From: Batkoa obscura
Lineage: Eukaryota > Entomophthoromycota > Entomophthoromycetes > Entomophthorales > Batkoaceae
DNA length: 64,000 nt
Reading direction: 5' to 3'
NCBI GenBank assembly: GCA_030770535.1
Contig: JASVEC010000008.1
Coordinates: 868,001 to 932,000 of the forward strand
In this document: one piece after another, positions 12,535-24,279 of the stretch
How positions within the stretch are numbered: position 1 is the stretch's first letter
Layout: each line of letters starts with the position of its first letter
Position numbers and translations under genes: made by a program
The notes under the pieces: generated by a model
What the model was told of the DNA's origin: nothing
Databases searched by the model: none
What the model saw: the letters and a program-made list of their open reading frames with translations, nothing else

Positions 12535-14305
12535 TAAGTAATATCAACATTTAATAATTGATTTCTATTATTTAACAAGCTACTTACTTCCTTAGTAAAT
12601 ATTGAAACTTTTAAATTTTCAGTTATTTTTGTAAGATAAGCTGGGGTTGATCTTTTAATTTTTGTATTTTCTATAGACTCTATAACTTTAATTGTAATTA
12701 TATCGCTTTTTTTTATCTATCAGATATTAGATAACAGTGTAGTTTATTATCACGTTTAATAAAATGTAAATACTTTTTGATACCTTGTATTTCTATTGTT
12801 TTTTTTGTACCTTTGTTTCTTTCATACTTTTTAAAAATTATATTTGTTTTCCCATTATTGACAGTTGAGTTATTAATTCTATTATGTTCACAAATAAAAA
12901 CCTCAAATTTTGAAATTAATTGATCAATATCTTCTATTTTACCTAATGCTTCAAAACTATTTTTCCACTGTAAAGGATTTCCAAAATGTCCGTCAACTAT
13001 ACTTTTTCCATGATGCTCAACAAAAAAATTAAGATCAATATTTAAACTACTATTTATTTTATAAGTTTCTTCAAATATATAATGTAGAAACTCTTGAGAT
13101 TTAAAATGATTTCTTGTATCTACCTATATATTAATTTTTGTAAACCCTCTAAATAAAAGCTCTTTAGATATTAAATCAATTAAACAATCTCTTGCATATG
13201 CTGAATTATGATCTAATATTTCAAATAAATAATCAAAATAAGCTTTGCTTATTGTTTTACTATCTTTCAAATATAAAACATCAAAACCTAATATTGATAT
13301 AGCTTGCTTATTATAATGATCTAAATTTATTGTATCTGGTCTTGTTCCTATTTCCATATTTTGTTTAAAGTCCAAAATCATTATACAACTTTTATTATTT
13401 AATTTTTTAATAGTTTTATTAGATATTTTTTTGAGTATAACAGAAAATTCATGTAATTTATATAACCTTTTTTCTTTATTAAAAGATTCTTCTATCTCTG
13501 CTTTATTTTTTATCGCTGTATTTATTATATTCTCAATTTTTTTCCAACTGCATACTGGGTACATATATTACATAAATCTGTTTTTCTTGCTGGATTTTTA
13601 AAATTATTTGGTATATATTTGAAAAATGTTGACCTAGCCACTGCTTTATCTTTTAAATCATTAAAATATTTACTACATATCATTCTTCTACTTTTGTTTA
13701 ACATATATGTTATCTGACAAATATTCATTATCATTATTTTTTTTATTGAATTTTGATGAAATAGTTGAATTATTAAGTAAATATTATATAATAATCTTAA
13801 TTTTCTCATCTTTAATTTTTTTGTATTTTTAATAATGGGTTGTAACGTTGATATTTTATTATTATTAATTATTTTTGAATAATCGTATTAATTTCTACTT
13901 ATATTAAATCCAAAACTTTTACATTCATCAAAAGAATATACTGAAGCTATAGTTGATAATAACGCTACTTGTTGGTTTTTATTTCCTGTTTCCCTTAAAG
14001 CACTAATTTTATACATTGCTTGATTAAATTTATTATTATTAGTAATAAACTTTAATAACTCTTTTTTTTCGTTCTATTACAAAATTCCATAAACTTTGGG
14101 TTATTGTGAATAGTTGCTAAAATTGATGTAAATGAATTACAATATTATATAATGTACTTCTCCCTATTGTATTAAAATTTTTAAAAATTCCATTTCGAAG
14201 TTTGGTTATAAAAGCTTGCATTTTGTTTTTATTTTAATAAAAAAATAAAGTCGGTTATATAATTATATACTATATATCTATTAAAAATTCAATAAAAAAA
14301 TATAA
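12535..14305 (-). mobile_element. Decayed DDE-type DNA transposon, unclassified family
   Basis: Minus-strand reading from about 14228 (MQAFITKLRNGIFKNFN) to about 12535 gives a roughly 560-codon transposase-like protein. It has a CNIC pair, then LNNKSCIMILDFKQNMEIG (first acidic residue), VDTRNHFKSQEFLHYIFEE (second) and LNFFVEHHGKSIVDGHFGNP (third acidic candidate), followed by a basic C-terminus. The D...D(T/C)xNHF...E/DGHFG pattern is what I would expect of an unclassified fungal DDE family; this is recollection and no search was possible. The frame is interrupted several times, so this copy is inactive. Its 5' boundary near 14305 is supported by a second partial copy on the plus strand at 42758-43180. 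The other end was not located. Confidence 0.65.
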
Positions 14306-14900
14306 AACACTGTGAAATATCGCTTCATCAGCTCTATGATTGATTATCGCATAACAATTACTTAACTTGTTTACAAAACTAGTTGTAGCCTTGTATTCAA
14401 TTTGACCATGATTCATGTGGTACAATCAACTCAGAGTTCCTTATTTTGATTTGGTGTGAGAATTTCTACCATCTAACCATGAAGAACTTATTACCCACGT
14501 TTTAGTGTCCATACTTGGCAACTATAATAAGGAATAACTGTTATCATGTTCCTTACATATAGCCACCCAATTAGAGTATAAAACAGATTCTTCAGTTCCT
14601 TACATATAGCCACCCAATTAGAGTATAAAACAGATTCTTCAACATGATAACTCAAGGCTTTTTAATTGAATTGTTCCCTAATATTGTATATTTAATAAAG
14701 CCATTTAGTCTTTCTGACAATATCTTATATAGATTTTACAGTAGTATCTTCTATTCTATTTATTTTACATAGTTCGTAGCTTATTGTGCACTATTCTTAT
14801 TAATTTAAGTCTATCTTAGTTACATAAACTAAGACCTTTTGACTTACAGCCAATTAACTAAGCTAGAACTGCTTTTAACTCCAATCACTGAGTACCGACT
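14306..14900. repeat. Dispersed repeat S, copy 1
   Basis: From TGTGAAATATCGCTTCATCA (14308) to about 14878 this matches, in the same orientation, 42263-42707, sharing blocks such as GATTATCGCATAACAAT/GATTATAACACAACAAT, TAAACTAAGACCTTT and AGAACTGCTTTTAAC. It starts exactly where the transposon's 5' end stops and runs towards a half MITE. No intact reading frame was found. It may be the interior of a larger element. Confidence 0.6.
14548..14641. repeat. Perfect 47-bp tandem duplication
   Basis: A 47-base unit beginning GTTCCTTACATATAGCCACC (14548-14594) is repeated without change at 14595-14641. Copy 2 of the surrounding repeat S does not have the duplication, so it arose locally and recently. 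Confidence 0.9.
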
Positions 14901-14926
14901 TAATAATAATTAAAAAAATAAGTCTT

Positions 14927-14992
14927 TCAAGCGGTATTTAAGCGAAAAAATTGTTAGTAAAATTATTAAACAAAAAAATACATCCCCATATA
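14927..14992 (+). mobile_element. Half MITE (right half), forward orientation
   Basis: Carries the element's centre (AAGCGGTATTTAAGCG), the GTTAGTAAAATTATTAAAC arm and the terminal ACATCCCCATATA. The left half is missing. It lies at the right edge of repeat S and 61 bases upstream of the tRNA-Leu gene. Confidence 0.8.
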
Positions 14993-15053
14993 TTAACTTT
15001 ACTTTATTATTATAAAATAACATTTATATCAGTTTGTTGTAGTAATAAAAGAA

Positions 15054-15136
15054 GATCAGGTGGCCGAGTTGGTCTAAGGCGCCGTGTTAAGGCCGCGGTC
15101 TCTTCGGAGGCGTGGGTTCGAATCCCATCCTGATCA
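15054..15136 (+). tRNA. tRNA-Leu (anticodon AAG)
   Basis: The acceptor stem GATCAGG pairs perfectly with CCTGATC, with discriminator A at 15136. The D-arm contains TGGCCGAGTTGGTCTAAGGC, typical of class II tRNA-Leu. The anticodon stem CCGTG/CGCGG encloses the loop TTAAGGC, giving anticodon AAG (reads CUU/CUC after inosine conversion). A long variable arm TCTCTTCGGAGGC follows, then T-arm GTGGG-TTCGAAT-CCCAT. B box GGTTCGAATCC is perfect. There is no intron, CCA is not encoded, and a short T run follows for Pol III termination. Confidence 0.97.
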
Positions 15137-15442
15137 TTAGTTTTAGTCACCTTACTGATACAAAATTTTTATGTTAGCTGTTTGAATAGTAATTTGTTAA
15201 TTTTATGTTGCTTAAGAATGCGTATATTGTTCTAATGATAAGGGTTTACTATATAAAGTAAGCATATATTTATTTTTAAACTAATATAAAATCATAATTA
15301 TCAATAATCTTTATTTTTAATGCTGATGATTAATAATTCAATTTATGGTTTCGATGATGTCAGAACTCATTTATCAACTATAAATACACTTGAAAATAAA
15401 GTTAAAAATCAAACATAATAATTAAAATAAAAAAATAACAAG
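15137..15442. other. Intergenic stretch between tRNA-Leu and the aldo-keto reductase
   Basis: About 300 AT-rich bases that must hold the promoter of the reductase gene. No other feature was seen. Confidence 0.45.
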
Positions 15443-16631
15443 ATGAGTCAAGCAGCCGTTAGTACTAAAACTTATACCTTATCCAGCGGCCATAAAATGC
15501 CAGCTATTGGGTTAGGCACTAGTAAATTTTAATTTAATAAAATGTTCTTATTTTTTTATTAATTAAATAAATTAGAAAAAGGAGATGACCGTGAAGAAAC
15601 TATTAAAATTATTCAAGATGCTATTGAGTCTGGTTATCGTCATATTGATACAGCAACTATGTGTAAGTCCATTATTATCATCGATTTTCAAAAACCTTTA
15701 TAACATTCACTCTTAATAGATGAAACAGAAGATATGGTAGGTGAAGCTATTCGTCGTAGTGGAGTTAAAAGAGAAGAGTTATTTGTAACTAGTAAAGTAT
15801 GGTGTACTGATTTAATTAAAGAAAGGGTTCAACCAGCATTTGAAAAAAGTTTAGCTACTTTAAATGTAGATTATATTGATTTGTATTTAATTCATTGGCC
15901 AATTGCTTTTGAATCTCCTCAAAGTAGTCCGCCTAAAGTGATTGAAAATTATGATTTTGTAGAGACTTGGAAAGAGTTAGAGGTAAAGTGAATTCTATAG
16001 AAATTAATAATAGTAACTAATAACTTTTAATAAATTATAAATAGAAATTAGTAGAAAGTGGCAAAGTTAAATCTATTGGTGTATCTAATTTTAGTATCGA
16101 AAAATTACAAAAATTATTAAAACATTGTAAAATATCACCAACCGTTAATCAAGTAGAACTTCATCCATATTTAGCTCAACCTGATCTTAAAAAGTTTTGT
16201 GATGAAAATAAAATTATTCTAACAGGTTATTCTCCTTTAGGTAGATCAATTGAACCTAGAATTGATCAAGATAAAGTGGTAAGTTGAATAATAATAATAA
16301 TAGTAATAACAATAATAATAATAATATTCACTTAAATTTAGATTGTTGAATTAGCTGATAAATATCAAGTATCATCAGCTCAAATAATTTTAAGTTGGGC
16401 TGTACAAAGAGGTACTGCAGGTAAATTAAGAATATTAACATTGAAAATTATTAATATAATTTTATTAATTATTATTTAGTTGTACCAAGATCCGCTAATA
16501 AAGAAAGACAATTAAAAAATATTACTTTAGTACAATTGGATGAAGATGATAAGAAAAAAGTGGATAATTTAAATAAGAATCATCGTTATGTTAATCCAGA
16601 AAAAATGTGGGGAGTTAAAAATGTATTTTAA
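15443..16631 (+). CDS. Aldo/keto reductase
   Basis: Cytosolic NADPH-dependent oxidoreductase of the aldo-keto reductase superfamily, (beta/alpha)8 barrel. It starts [20 protein letters not shown]. The catalytic tetrad is present: Asp in GYRHIDTA, Tyr in TMYDETED, Lys in FVTSKVW and His in [10 protein letters not shown]. Cofactor-side motifs [20 protein letters not shown] and [14 protein letters not shown] are intact. It ends [12 protein letters not shown]. Five short introns interrupt it; the one near 16279-16341 carries an ATA/ATAATA microsatellite. The motifs resemble the aldose reductase/alcohol dehydrogenase group of about 310-330 residues. The natural substrate cannot be told from sequence. 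Confidence 0.95.
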
Positions 16632-16866
16632 ATATATGTTAAAATAAACAATGTATTATTGTATTAATTTATGTTTTGTTTTTATGTTTTATATTTTTAT
16701 TAATATAAAAATAATATTCTAAAACTATAACTAAAACTCATCAAGCCTCATTTTAAAATCTAATTTTTTAATGAAATTTACTAAGTTTAGAAAATTCTAA
16801 TTCCTCTTTTTAAACCAAAATTTCAATTCATTTCAAAAATTTTCTAGAAAATTCTCAATTTCCAAA

Positions 16867-18836
16867 ATGAATTTGAATAAACGAGTGATAGCGATCTTTG
16901 GTACAACAGGAGTAGGAAAAACGAAATTAAGTATCGAATTAGCCAAGCGATATAATGGAGAAATAATTAATGTAGATGTGATGCAGGTAATTTGATTGAT
17001 TCTCATTTCAAAAATAATCATTATATAATTCATATTAAAACAATAACAAAAATATTTATAGTATAAAATGGAAATCAATAATTAATTCAATATTTTAGAT
17101 GTATAAAGGTTTTGATATTATCACTAATAAAGCTACTTTAAAAGAACGAGATTTAATACCTCATCATATGATGGATTTTGTATCAATTGAAGAAGAATAT
17201 GATATTCAACAATTTGAAAAAGATGCATTAAAAAAAGTAAATTTAATAAATTTTAAATTAATTTGAATCTTTTTATAAATTAACTAAATAATTTACTTAA
17301 TTTATTATAGATAGATATACTTCATTCCAAAAACAAAATACCTATATTAGTAGGTGGTACTCATTATTATTTTCAATCTTTATTATGGGAAAATAATATT
17401 ATTAATAAAAATTCTCTTCCTTTATCAAATTCACTTTCCCCTTCCTCCACTGCTCCTACAGAAGATATTATCACACTAAAAACTCATTGGTCAACATTAG
17501 ATAATCGATCATTATATACTGAACTTGAAAAAGTGGATCCAGAAATAGCAGTTCAATGGCATTATAATGATCGACGACGAGTATTAAGGGGATTAGAAAT
17601 TTATTATTCAATGAATCAAAAGCAGAGTGAGTTATTAAAATCTCAAAAAGAAAAAAAGAAATTACGATTTAATACAATAGTATTTTGGACATTTAGTGAG
17701 AAAAATGAGTTAGATAAAAGATTAGATGATAGAGTAGATAGTATGGTGAAAGTAAGTTAAGAAGAAATAGAAAGAGATAGTTAAAAGTATTTATTAATTT
17801 ATTTATAATTTAATATAGGAAGGATTAATTAATGAAATGAATGAATTATATAATTGTTTAAATAAATTACCTAGTGATATTGGAGAGTATGATCGTGGTA
17901 TTAAACAAGCTATTGGTAAGTTTATTGTATATTATTATTTATTATTTATTATTTATTTTATTTTAGGATTTAAAGCGTTTGATCCTTATTTTCAATTATT
18001 AAAACAACAAAAAGAAGAAAAAGAACAATTTGAAGTTGAGTAAGATATTACATTTTCTTCTACTAATATTAATCTATTTTAATAATATTAACCTCAATTT
18101 ATTGTTTTATTTATTAATTTGATTTGTAATTAATTTAGGTTACAAAATGTAACTTTATCTTGTCTTGAAGTAATGAAACAACAAACTCGAAAATATGCTA
18201 AAAAACAAATTAATTTTATTAAAAATAAATTAATGTTGTTAATAAAAAATAGTGTTCAAAATCAAGAAGCTATTTTTCCAAGATTATTAAATGCTACTGG
18301 TAAGTGAAATTAATATTTTAAAAAAAGGGATACTATTAAAGATTTTATAATGATAAATATTTTTAATAATGTTTTTGTTTATTCTAGATTTAAATCAATG
18401 GGATAAAAATGTATTAAATAGAGCAATCGAGTTGTGTGACAGTAAAAATTAATCGAATTCTTTAATTAAAGTTATTTAATAAATTCTATTTATTTATTTA
18501 GAAATATTAATACAAAACGATACCTCCATAGAATTAGATACTGAATTTCAATCTTTATTTAATAATTGTGAAAGTGATAGGTAATTAATTATATTAATAT
18601 TTATTTCTTAACTCATTCACTTAAACACCTCTTTGTCTTTTAGTTATATTAAATTTGAAAATTGGAAAAAAAGAGTTTGTGAATCATGTTCTTTAAGAAT
18701 AGATAAAACAACAGGTAATTTAGTGGAACCAGTAATAATTAATGGGGATCAAGAATGGGAAGCTCATTTAAAAAGTAAAATGCATCGTAAACAAAAAGAT
18801 TTTAATAAGTATAAAGCATTAATAAAATTAGATTAA
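16867..18836 (+). CDS. MOD5: tRNA dimethylallyltransferase (isopentenyltransferase)
   Basis: Transfers the dimethylallyl group from DMAPP to N6 of A37 next to the anticodon of tRNAs reading UNN codons. The P-loop is at the N-terminus, [20 protein letters not shown]. It is followed by [20 protein letters not shown] (DMAPP and tRNA binding), [17 protein letters not shown] and [16 protein letters not shown]. The C-terminus has the C2H2 zinc finger of eukaryotic enzymes, CESCSLRI..., then [17 protein letters not shown]. Eight short introns are inferred. It overlaps nothing and is convergent with the P4-ATPase gene 130 bases away. Whether it is mitochondrial, cytosolic or both, as in yeast where start choice decides, cannot be read here. 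Confidence 0.95.
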
Positions 18837-18870
18837 TTTAATAATAATAATAATAATAATAATAAATATA
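18837..18870. repeat. AAT/ATA microsatellite
   Basis: About nine consecutive TAA/ATA triplets just after the MOD5 stop, in the convergent spacer before the P4-ATPase 3' end. Confidence 0.9.
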
Positions 18871-18965
18871 TAGATATATAATGAAATAAAAATAAAAATA
18901 AAATATATAGAATATGATTTAATTTATAATATTGAATTATTATTAATTTATTAAAATATTATTAA

Positions 18966-21900
18966 TTATTCTACCCATGGATTTTCATTTTCATTTTCAT
19001 TTTCATTTTCATTTTCATTCTCATTATAATTATTATTTAATAATGAAGTAGTCATTGTTTCAATATCACCTTCTTCAATTAATTGATTTAACCCATTATA
19101 ACTATTATAACTTTGATGATTCATAGTATTTCTTCTACTACCCTTTTTATTCAATAACACTGCAGATAAACGATTAATTTTATTTGGATCTTTACCTGGT
19201 ACAAAATAAGATAAAAATAAATTAATCCAAAATGGTACAATTAATATTGTTACTGATAATATTAATGTTAACCAAAATTTAGATTGATAAAATAAACCAG
19301 CAATTTCATACATTTTTAATAATGGTATTTCTACTGATGCTAAATAAGTAGTTATAAAATAAGTTAATATGGTACCAAATACTACTATCATATTTAAATA
19401 AGTAAAATGATTTGTATAAATTGCAATTGTTAATTGAACTGTTACTACAACTATTGAATACGCCATAAAAGATAAAGATAAGCCAGAATGAGGGGCATCA
19501 AATATAATAGTATTATCCATTTCATTAACAACAGAATAAAAAAAGATTGATAAAAATAAAGTAATTAAACCTTGTAATATTGCCCAACCAAACCATTTAA
19601 ATGTCGAATTAACAAATAAATAATGTGGATCTCTACCATTAGTAAATTGATATAATTTAGGTTCATTTAATAAGATATTTTCTTCAATATCTTTATCTAA
19701 TACATAAAATAAAATAGGTAATCCTGTATATAATATATTATATAATGAAAGTGAATAAGTAGTTAATAATGAACTTCCTGAAAAACCATTAAATAATTGA
19801 TAACCTGCTTGTAATGTAGATACAAATAAACTCTTATAAAAACAATATAATGCTACAAATTTAACTCGATGTAATGAATATCTTCCATGAACTAAAATTA
19901 ATCGATTTAAATGATAAAATCGAGATATTGAAATATCACATGCTCTACTAGCTTGTAAACCTTCTCTACCTCTTAATCCAATCCCTATATTAGCCCTTTG
20001 AATCATTCTTACATCATTACCACCATCACCAATAGCTAAGGTAACTTTACCTTGACTTTTAATCATATCTACCATTTCTCCTTTTTGTTTAGGGGTTGCT
20101 CGACAACATATTACTGTATGGGCTTGTAGTGCTAATTTCAAAAATTTAGTTTTTAATGTAACATTTTCTAATATCCATTTTAAACATTGACCATCTAATA
20201 CTAAAGATAATATAGGTTGACTTAATTCATTGTGGTATAATATTGGGGTAATAGGGTGTTGTTGTTGTTGTTGTTGACTATTATTATTAATATGAGTTAT
20301 ATTATTAATTAAATCTAAATTTTTAATTTCAAATTCAATCTTATCTAATAATGAATTGGGATCTAATTCATTTGCTGATAATATAACAGTATTTCCATTA
20401 TCACTTGGTAATAAATGACAAGATTTACCAATTTGTATAGCAGTTATTAATTTATCTCCAGTTAACATCCAGATTTTAATACCTGCTTTACGTAAACTAG
20501 CTATAGTATTAGGTACATTTGTTTGTAATTTATCTTCAATTCCAGTACATCCCAATAGTTCAAACGAATGTTCAATATTACAATAACTTTGTTCAATTAA
20601 TTCTTCTCTTTCACTAATTGCTGTTATTGCTTTTTGATGTTCTTTTTTCCATAATATATATTCTTCTCGGGTTATTTGTTTATAAGCAATCGTTAATGTT
20701 CTTAATCCCATACTAGCATAATCTAATAAATGTTGTTCTGTTAAATCTAATATATCATTAGGTTGACATAAAGGCAATAATGTATCATCGGCTCCTTTAG
20801 TTAAGACTAATATGGGACTATCTTGATCACAAAAAGGTTCAATTCGTTGTAATATAATTGACATTCTCTTTCTATTGGAAGAAAATTCTAATACATCCAA
20901 TAATTTATACTTATAAAGAGGTAAATTACCCACTTTTAAACTTAATATTTTATTTCGTTCTTGAATAAATTCAAATCCAACTTTATTTGCTGCTTCAACT
21001 AAGGCTTCTTCGTCGGGTGAATTACCTTTATATTCCATCTGATTTTTAATTTCATTAAATTTAGGGATTATTTTATGACATAAACTTAATACTTCAAAAA
21101 ATTTCAATAATTTATAATGATATGGATCTAATTGAATATTCGGTTCTTTTAAACTTTTAAATAATTGTTGGATATGTTTATCTAATATTAAATTCCATAT
21201 ACAATTTCCAGAATATGATAATCTTCCAATATCTGATGATGCAAGATATGATTTACCTGCAATAGAACAACATTTAAATACCATAATATTTTCAGTTAAA
21301 GTTCCTGTTTTATCGGTCATTATATATTCGATTTGTCCTAATTCGTCCGGTATTGAAGTATTTTTTGGAATAGCTGGCCCTCTTGTTTCATCTAACATAT
21401 GAATATCCCAACCAATAAAACAAGAACACATAAATTTAGTTAAATCCATACTAACTTTTAACGAAATTGGTATTACTAAAGATAATAACAATAACATTCT
21501 TAATGGTATTGTTATATGATTTATAAAATTATTTTCAAATTGTTGATTATGATAATTATAATATAAATAATCATGTTTTTTTATAAATTCATTAAATTGT
21601 AATCGATTTCCAATTGTACCTAAAATAAAAAATATTAATATATATATATAATACAATATACAATAATATAATATTTACCTAAAAATAATACTAATAATAA
21701 TTGTAATATAAATACTAATATTGATGCTCTTTCAATTTGTAAATCCAATATAGTTAATTTTTGATGGGAATTTCCTTTATTTAAACCCAATTTTGTTTCC
21801 AAACCAGTATAAACAGCAACGCCATAAACAAATTTAGTATTTTTTAATATTGTACCTTGCAATAATAATTGATTTGGATTTAGTGGTATAATATTACCAT

Positions 21901-22805
21901 CTAATATTAATCTTGCATCAAAATTATAAAGATGAGCATTAGGTTGTGGACATTCAATAATACCATTCAAATTACAAAATTCATCTAATTCCATTTCCAT
22001 TGTTATTTTAGGACAACGAATTGTTTTTAAACTCGATTCTCCATCTAAATTTGATGTTAATAAATAAGCTTCTCCATATGCTTCATCACTTTTTAATAAT
22101 ACTAAATCACATGGAATTTCTTCATCTTGTGAAATTTTTATTATATCTCCTACTTTTATTTGTCCACTTTGTATGGGTTTTAAACTACCATCACTACGTA
22201 ATTTAGAATAATATCGTTCATTGAATTGTTGATCCGCTTTCCATCGTTTATAATCATCATAGATCTCTTTAATTCCAGAAATACTAAAAATAATAATCAA
22301 CGGAGTCCATGTAGTTATTGGATTAATAGGTGTCTAAAAAATAAAAAATAAAGTTAATTAATTTATTAGTAATATTGTTATTCTATAATACTTACCAATT
22401 GTTTAATTAATTGTAAACAAGCAATTAATAAAAAATAAAAGTTCATAAACCTCCTATAAAAAAAGTATTAGTTATTAATCGAATTATTTATACCATTTTA
22501 ATATTAATAACATCAACTTACCCAAATTGTTCCCAGAAAAATATTGGTAAAAAAGTCAATAGACTATATTTTGTATTTAATACTTTGTTATTTTTAAATC
22601 TATTTAGTTGATTTAATTCTCGATTGATTTTAATACTATCACTTGTATCAGCTTCATCTAAATTAGGAAAAGGCATTATTTTAATAACTCGTATTTTTTT
22701 ATCTTCTAAATCTTCTTTTCTGAAATTAGGTAATTGACTAGTGATAGGTTGTAACAGTCGTTTAACATAATCAACGATATTAAATTCGATATGAAAATTA
22801 TTCAT
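18966..22805 (-). CDS. P4-type phospholipid-transporting ATPase (flippase), ALA2-like
   Basis: Membrane flippase of about 1,200 residues in four exons. Exon 1 (22518-22805) starts MNNFHIEFNIVDYVKRLLQP and has the P4 block LLTFLPIFFWEQFG. A small second exon codes RFMNFYFLLIACLQ. Exon 3 holds the actuator domain with SNLDGESSLKTI, and exon 4 the rest. P4 marks are IPISLKVSMDLTKF in TM4, phosphorylation site IMTDKTGTLTEN, KGNSPDEEALVEAA, LTGDKLITAIQI and the hinge AIGDGGNDVRMIQRANIGIG. The hinge plus GLRGREGLQASRACDISISR and VLDKDIEENILL resemble plant ALA2, a clade that does not need a CDC50 subunit; this is from memory. The actuator motif reads DGES where DGET is usual. A short poly-Gln (near 20265) and a C-terminal Glu-Asn tandem encoded by a hexanucleotide repeat (18975-19020) are locally expanded. 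Confidence 0.93.
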
Positions 22806-23064
22806 TTTATTTATTTATTAAAATAAAAGTAAATTAAATAAAATTAAAAGATTATTAAAATTTATCAAGAACATAAGTCAACTTCATTTATTCCCATTAA
22901 AAAATACATATCTTATTTAATTGGTTCATTCTCTCCGTCTTAACCTATAATAAGCCACTTGAATTTGAACTAACGGAATTAAGCCATTGTCAAAAATCAG
23001 CTCATTTTTAAAATACTAGTATTTAAAAATAATGATTAAATAATGAGATCAATCGAACATTTAT

Positions 23065-23863
23065 CTATTCTTTTACTTCCAATTTTATAATCTCATTAAA
23101 ATCATTAATTGCTTCTAATTGAATATTAGGTAAATGAATATTATTAGTTAATAAATTTAGTGCTTTTGTATAAGTAATTTCTTTCTTAAATAAAGTAGAG
23201 AATAAGCTTTGTTTCATTGAAGTTTCCTGTTCAATAGATTCAAGGATGGGTGTGAGAAGGGTATCTATAAAATAAAAGATGAGTAAGTGATTGATTGCTT
23301 TGTATGATATATATATAATGATAATTTTAATCTTACTTAAACTATTCATTGAATGTGTCAAAAATAATATTTCATCTTTTAACTTTAAATTATTTTCTTC
23401 AATCTTTTTTAATTGTTGATAAGTTGATTGTATTTTATGAAATTGATTTATCTAATTAAAAAATAAAAAATATCATTATTAATTATTAATAACTAATAAA
23501 ATAAAATTACTTGTCTATCAATTAAAATTTTAAAATCTTTATTATAAATTAATAAATATTCTTCCTTTAATAAATCTAATTGTTTAATAATTTCACTACC
23601 TTCTCTTTCTGCTTTAGTAACTAGATCCAAATGCCTATGCAATCATAAATAAATATAATAATATCCATAAATCATACTTATTAGTTTATATATTACCAGT
23701 TACCAAACTTTATAATCAACCAGCCATTACTTAATTTAATTAAATCAGTATTTAATTCCATAAAAAATTCTATATTTTTTTGTATATTTAATAGTTCTCG
23801 TTTATATTCTGAAACTACTTTGATTTGTTGAATATTCATTTTAATCTTGTTTTGTTGGGCCAT
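23065..23863 (-). CDS. Unrecognised coiled-coil protein
   Basis: Four exons joined by well-formed introns give about 195 residues. The sequence starts MAQQNKIKMNIQQIKVVSEY (a second in-frame Met lies nine codons in), continues IEFFMELNTDLIKLSNGWLI and then heptad-rich KAEREGSEIIKQLDLLKEEY and IQSTYQQLKKIEENNLKLKD, and ends AINDFNEIIKLEVKE. It is predicted to be largely helical with two or three coiled-coil stretches and has no signal peptide or membrane segment. The N-terminal part, with its NGW...GNW spacing, faintly recalls DASH/Dad2-type kinetochore subunits, but that is too weak to assign. It is divergently arranged with LEU5. The intact splice frame across four exons makes it a real gene. 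Confidence 0.7.
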
Positions 23864-24279
23864 ATCTATATTTTATATATTCTATATACTTTATATACTC
23901 TATATAATGTCTATTGAATTCCTTCTAAGAAAATCTTTGAAATTATTGAAGTTAATAAAATTCGACTCAATTACTAATAATAAAAACTTGAATCATTGGT
24001 CAGTCTACTCCATTTTACAAGTTTGCGTCTGAAATTCAAACCGAATTATTTAATTGGCTAAGTTTAATTTGTTCATCATCTGACAAAGCAAAATTTGGAT
24101 TCCAATTGAAAACTTACTAAGAAAAGTAAGTTAAATGATAGATTTAGATAATCAAAATATTCACAATAATAAATATAAATAAAAACAATCTTTTAGTCCT
24201 TTTTTTGAGACTTCTTTGTTTATAATTTATAGTTTATAATTTTAAAACTAAACTAACAAAAAGAAGAAGAAGCTATAGG
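23864..24279. promoter_or_regulatory. Divergent spacer between the coiled-coil gene and LEU5
   Basis: About 415 bases between two start codons in head-to-head orientation, so it should hold both promoters. It includes a CTATATACTTTATATACTC-like repeat at 23880-23905. No defined factor site is claimed. Confidence 0.45.

Noticed and set aside
23065-23863. Assignment of the coiled-coil gene to DASH subunit Dad2
   Set aside because: Resemblance is limited to general spacing of a Gly and a Trp after a coiled coil, and the protein is longer than Dad2. Not enough to name it.
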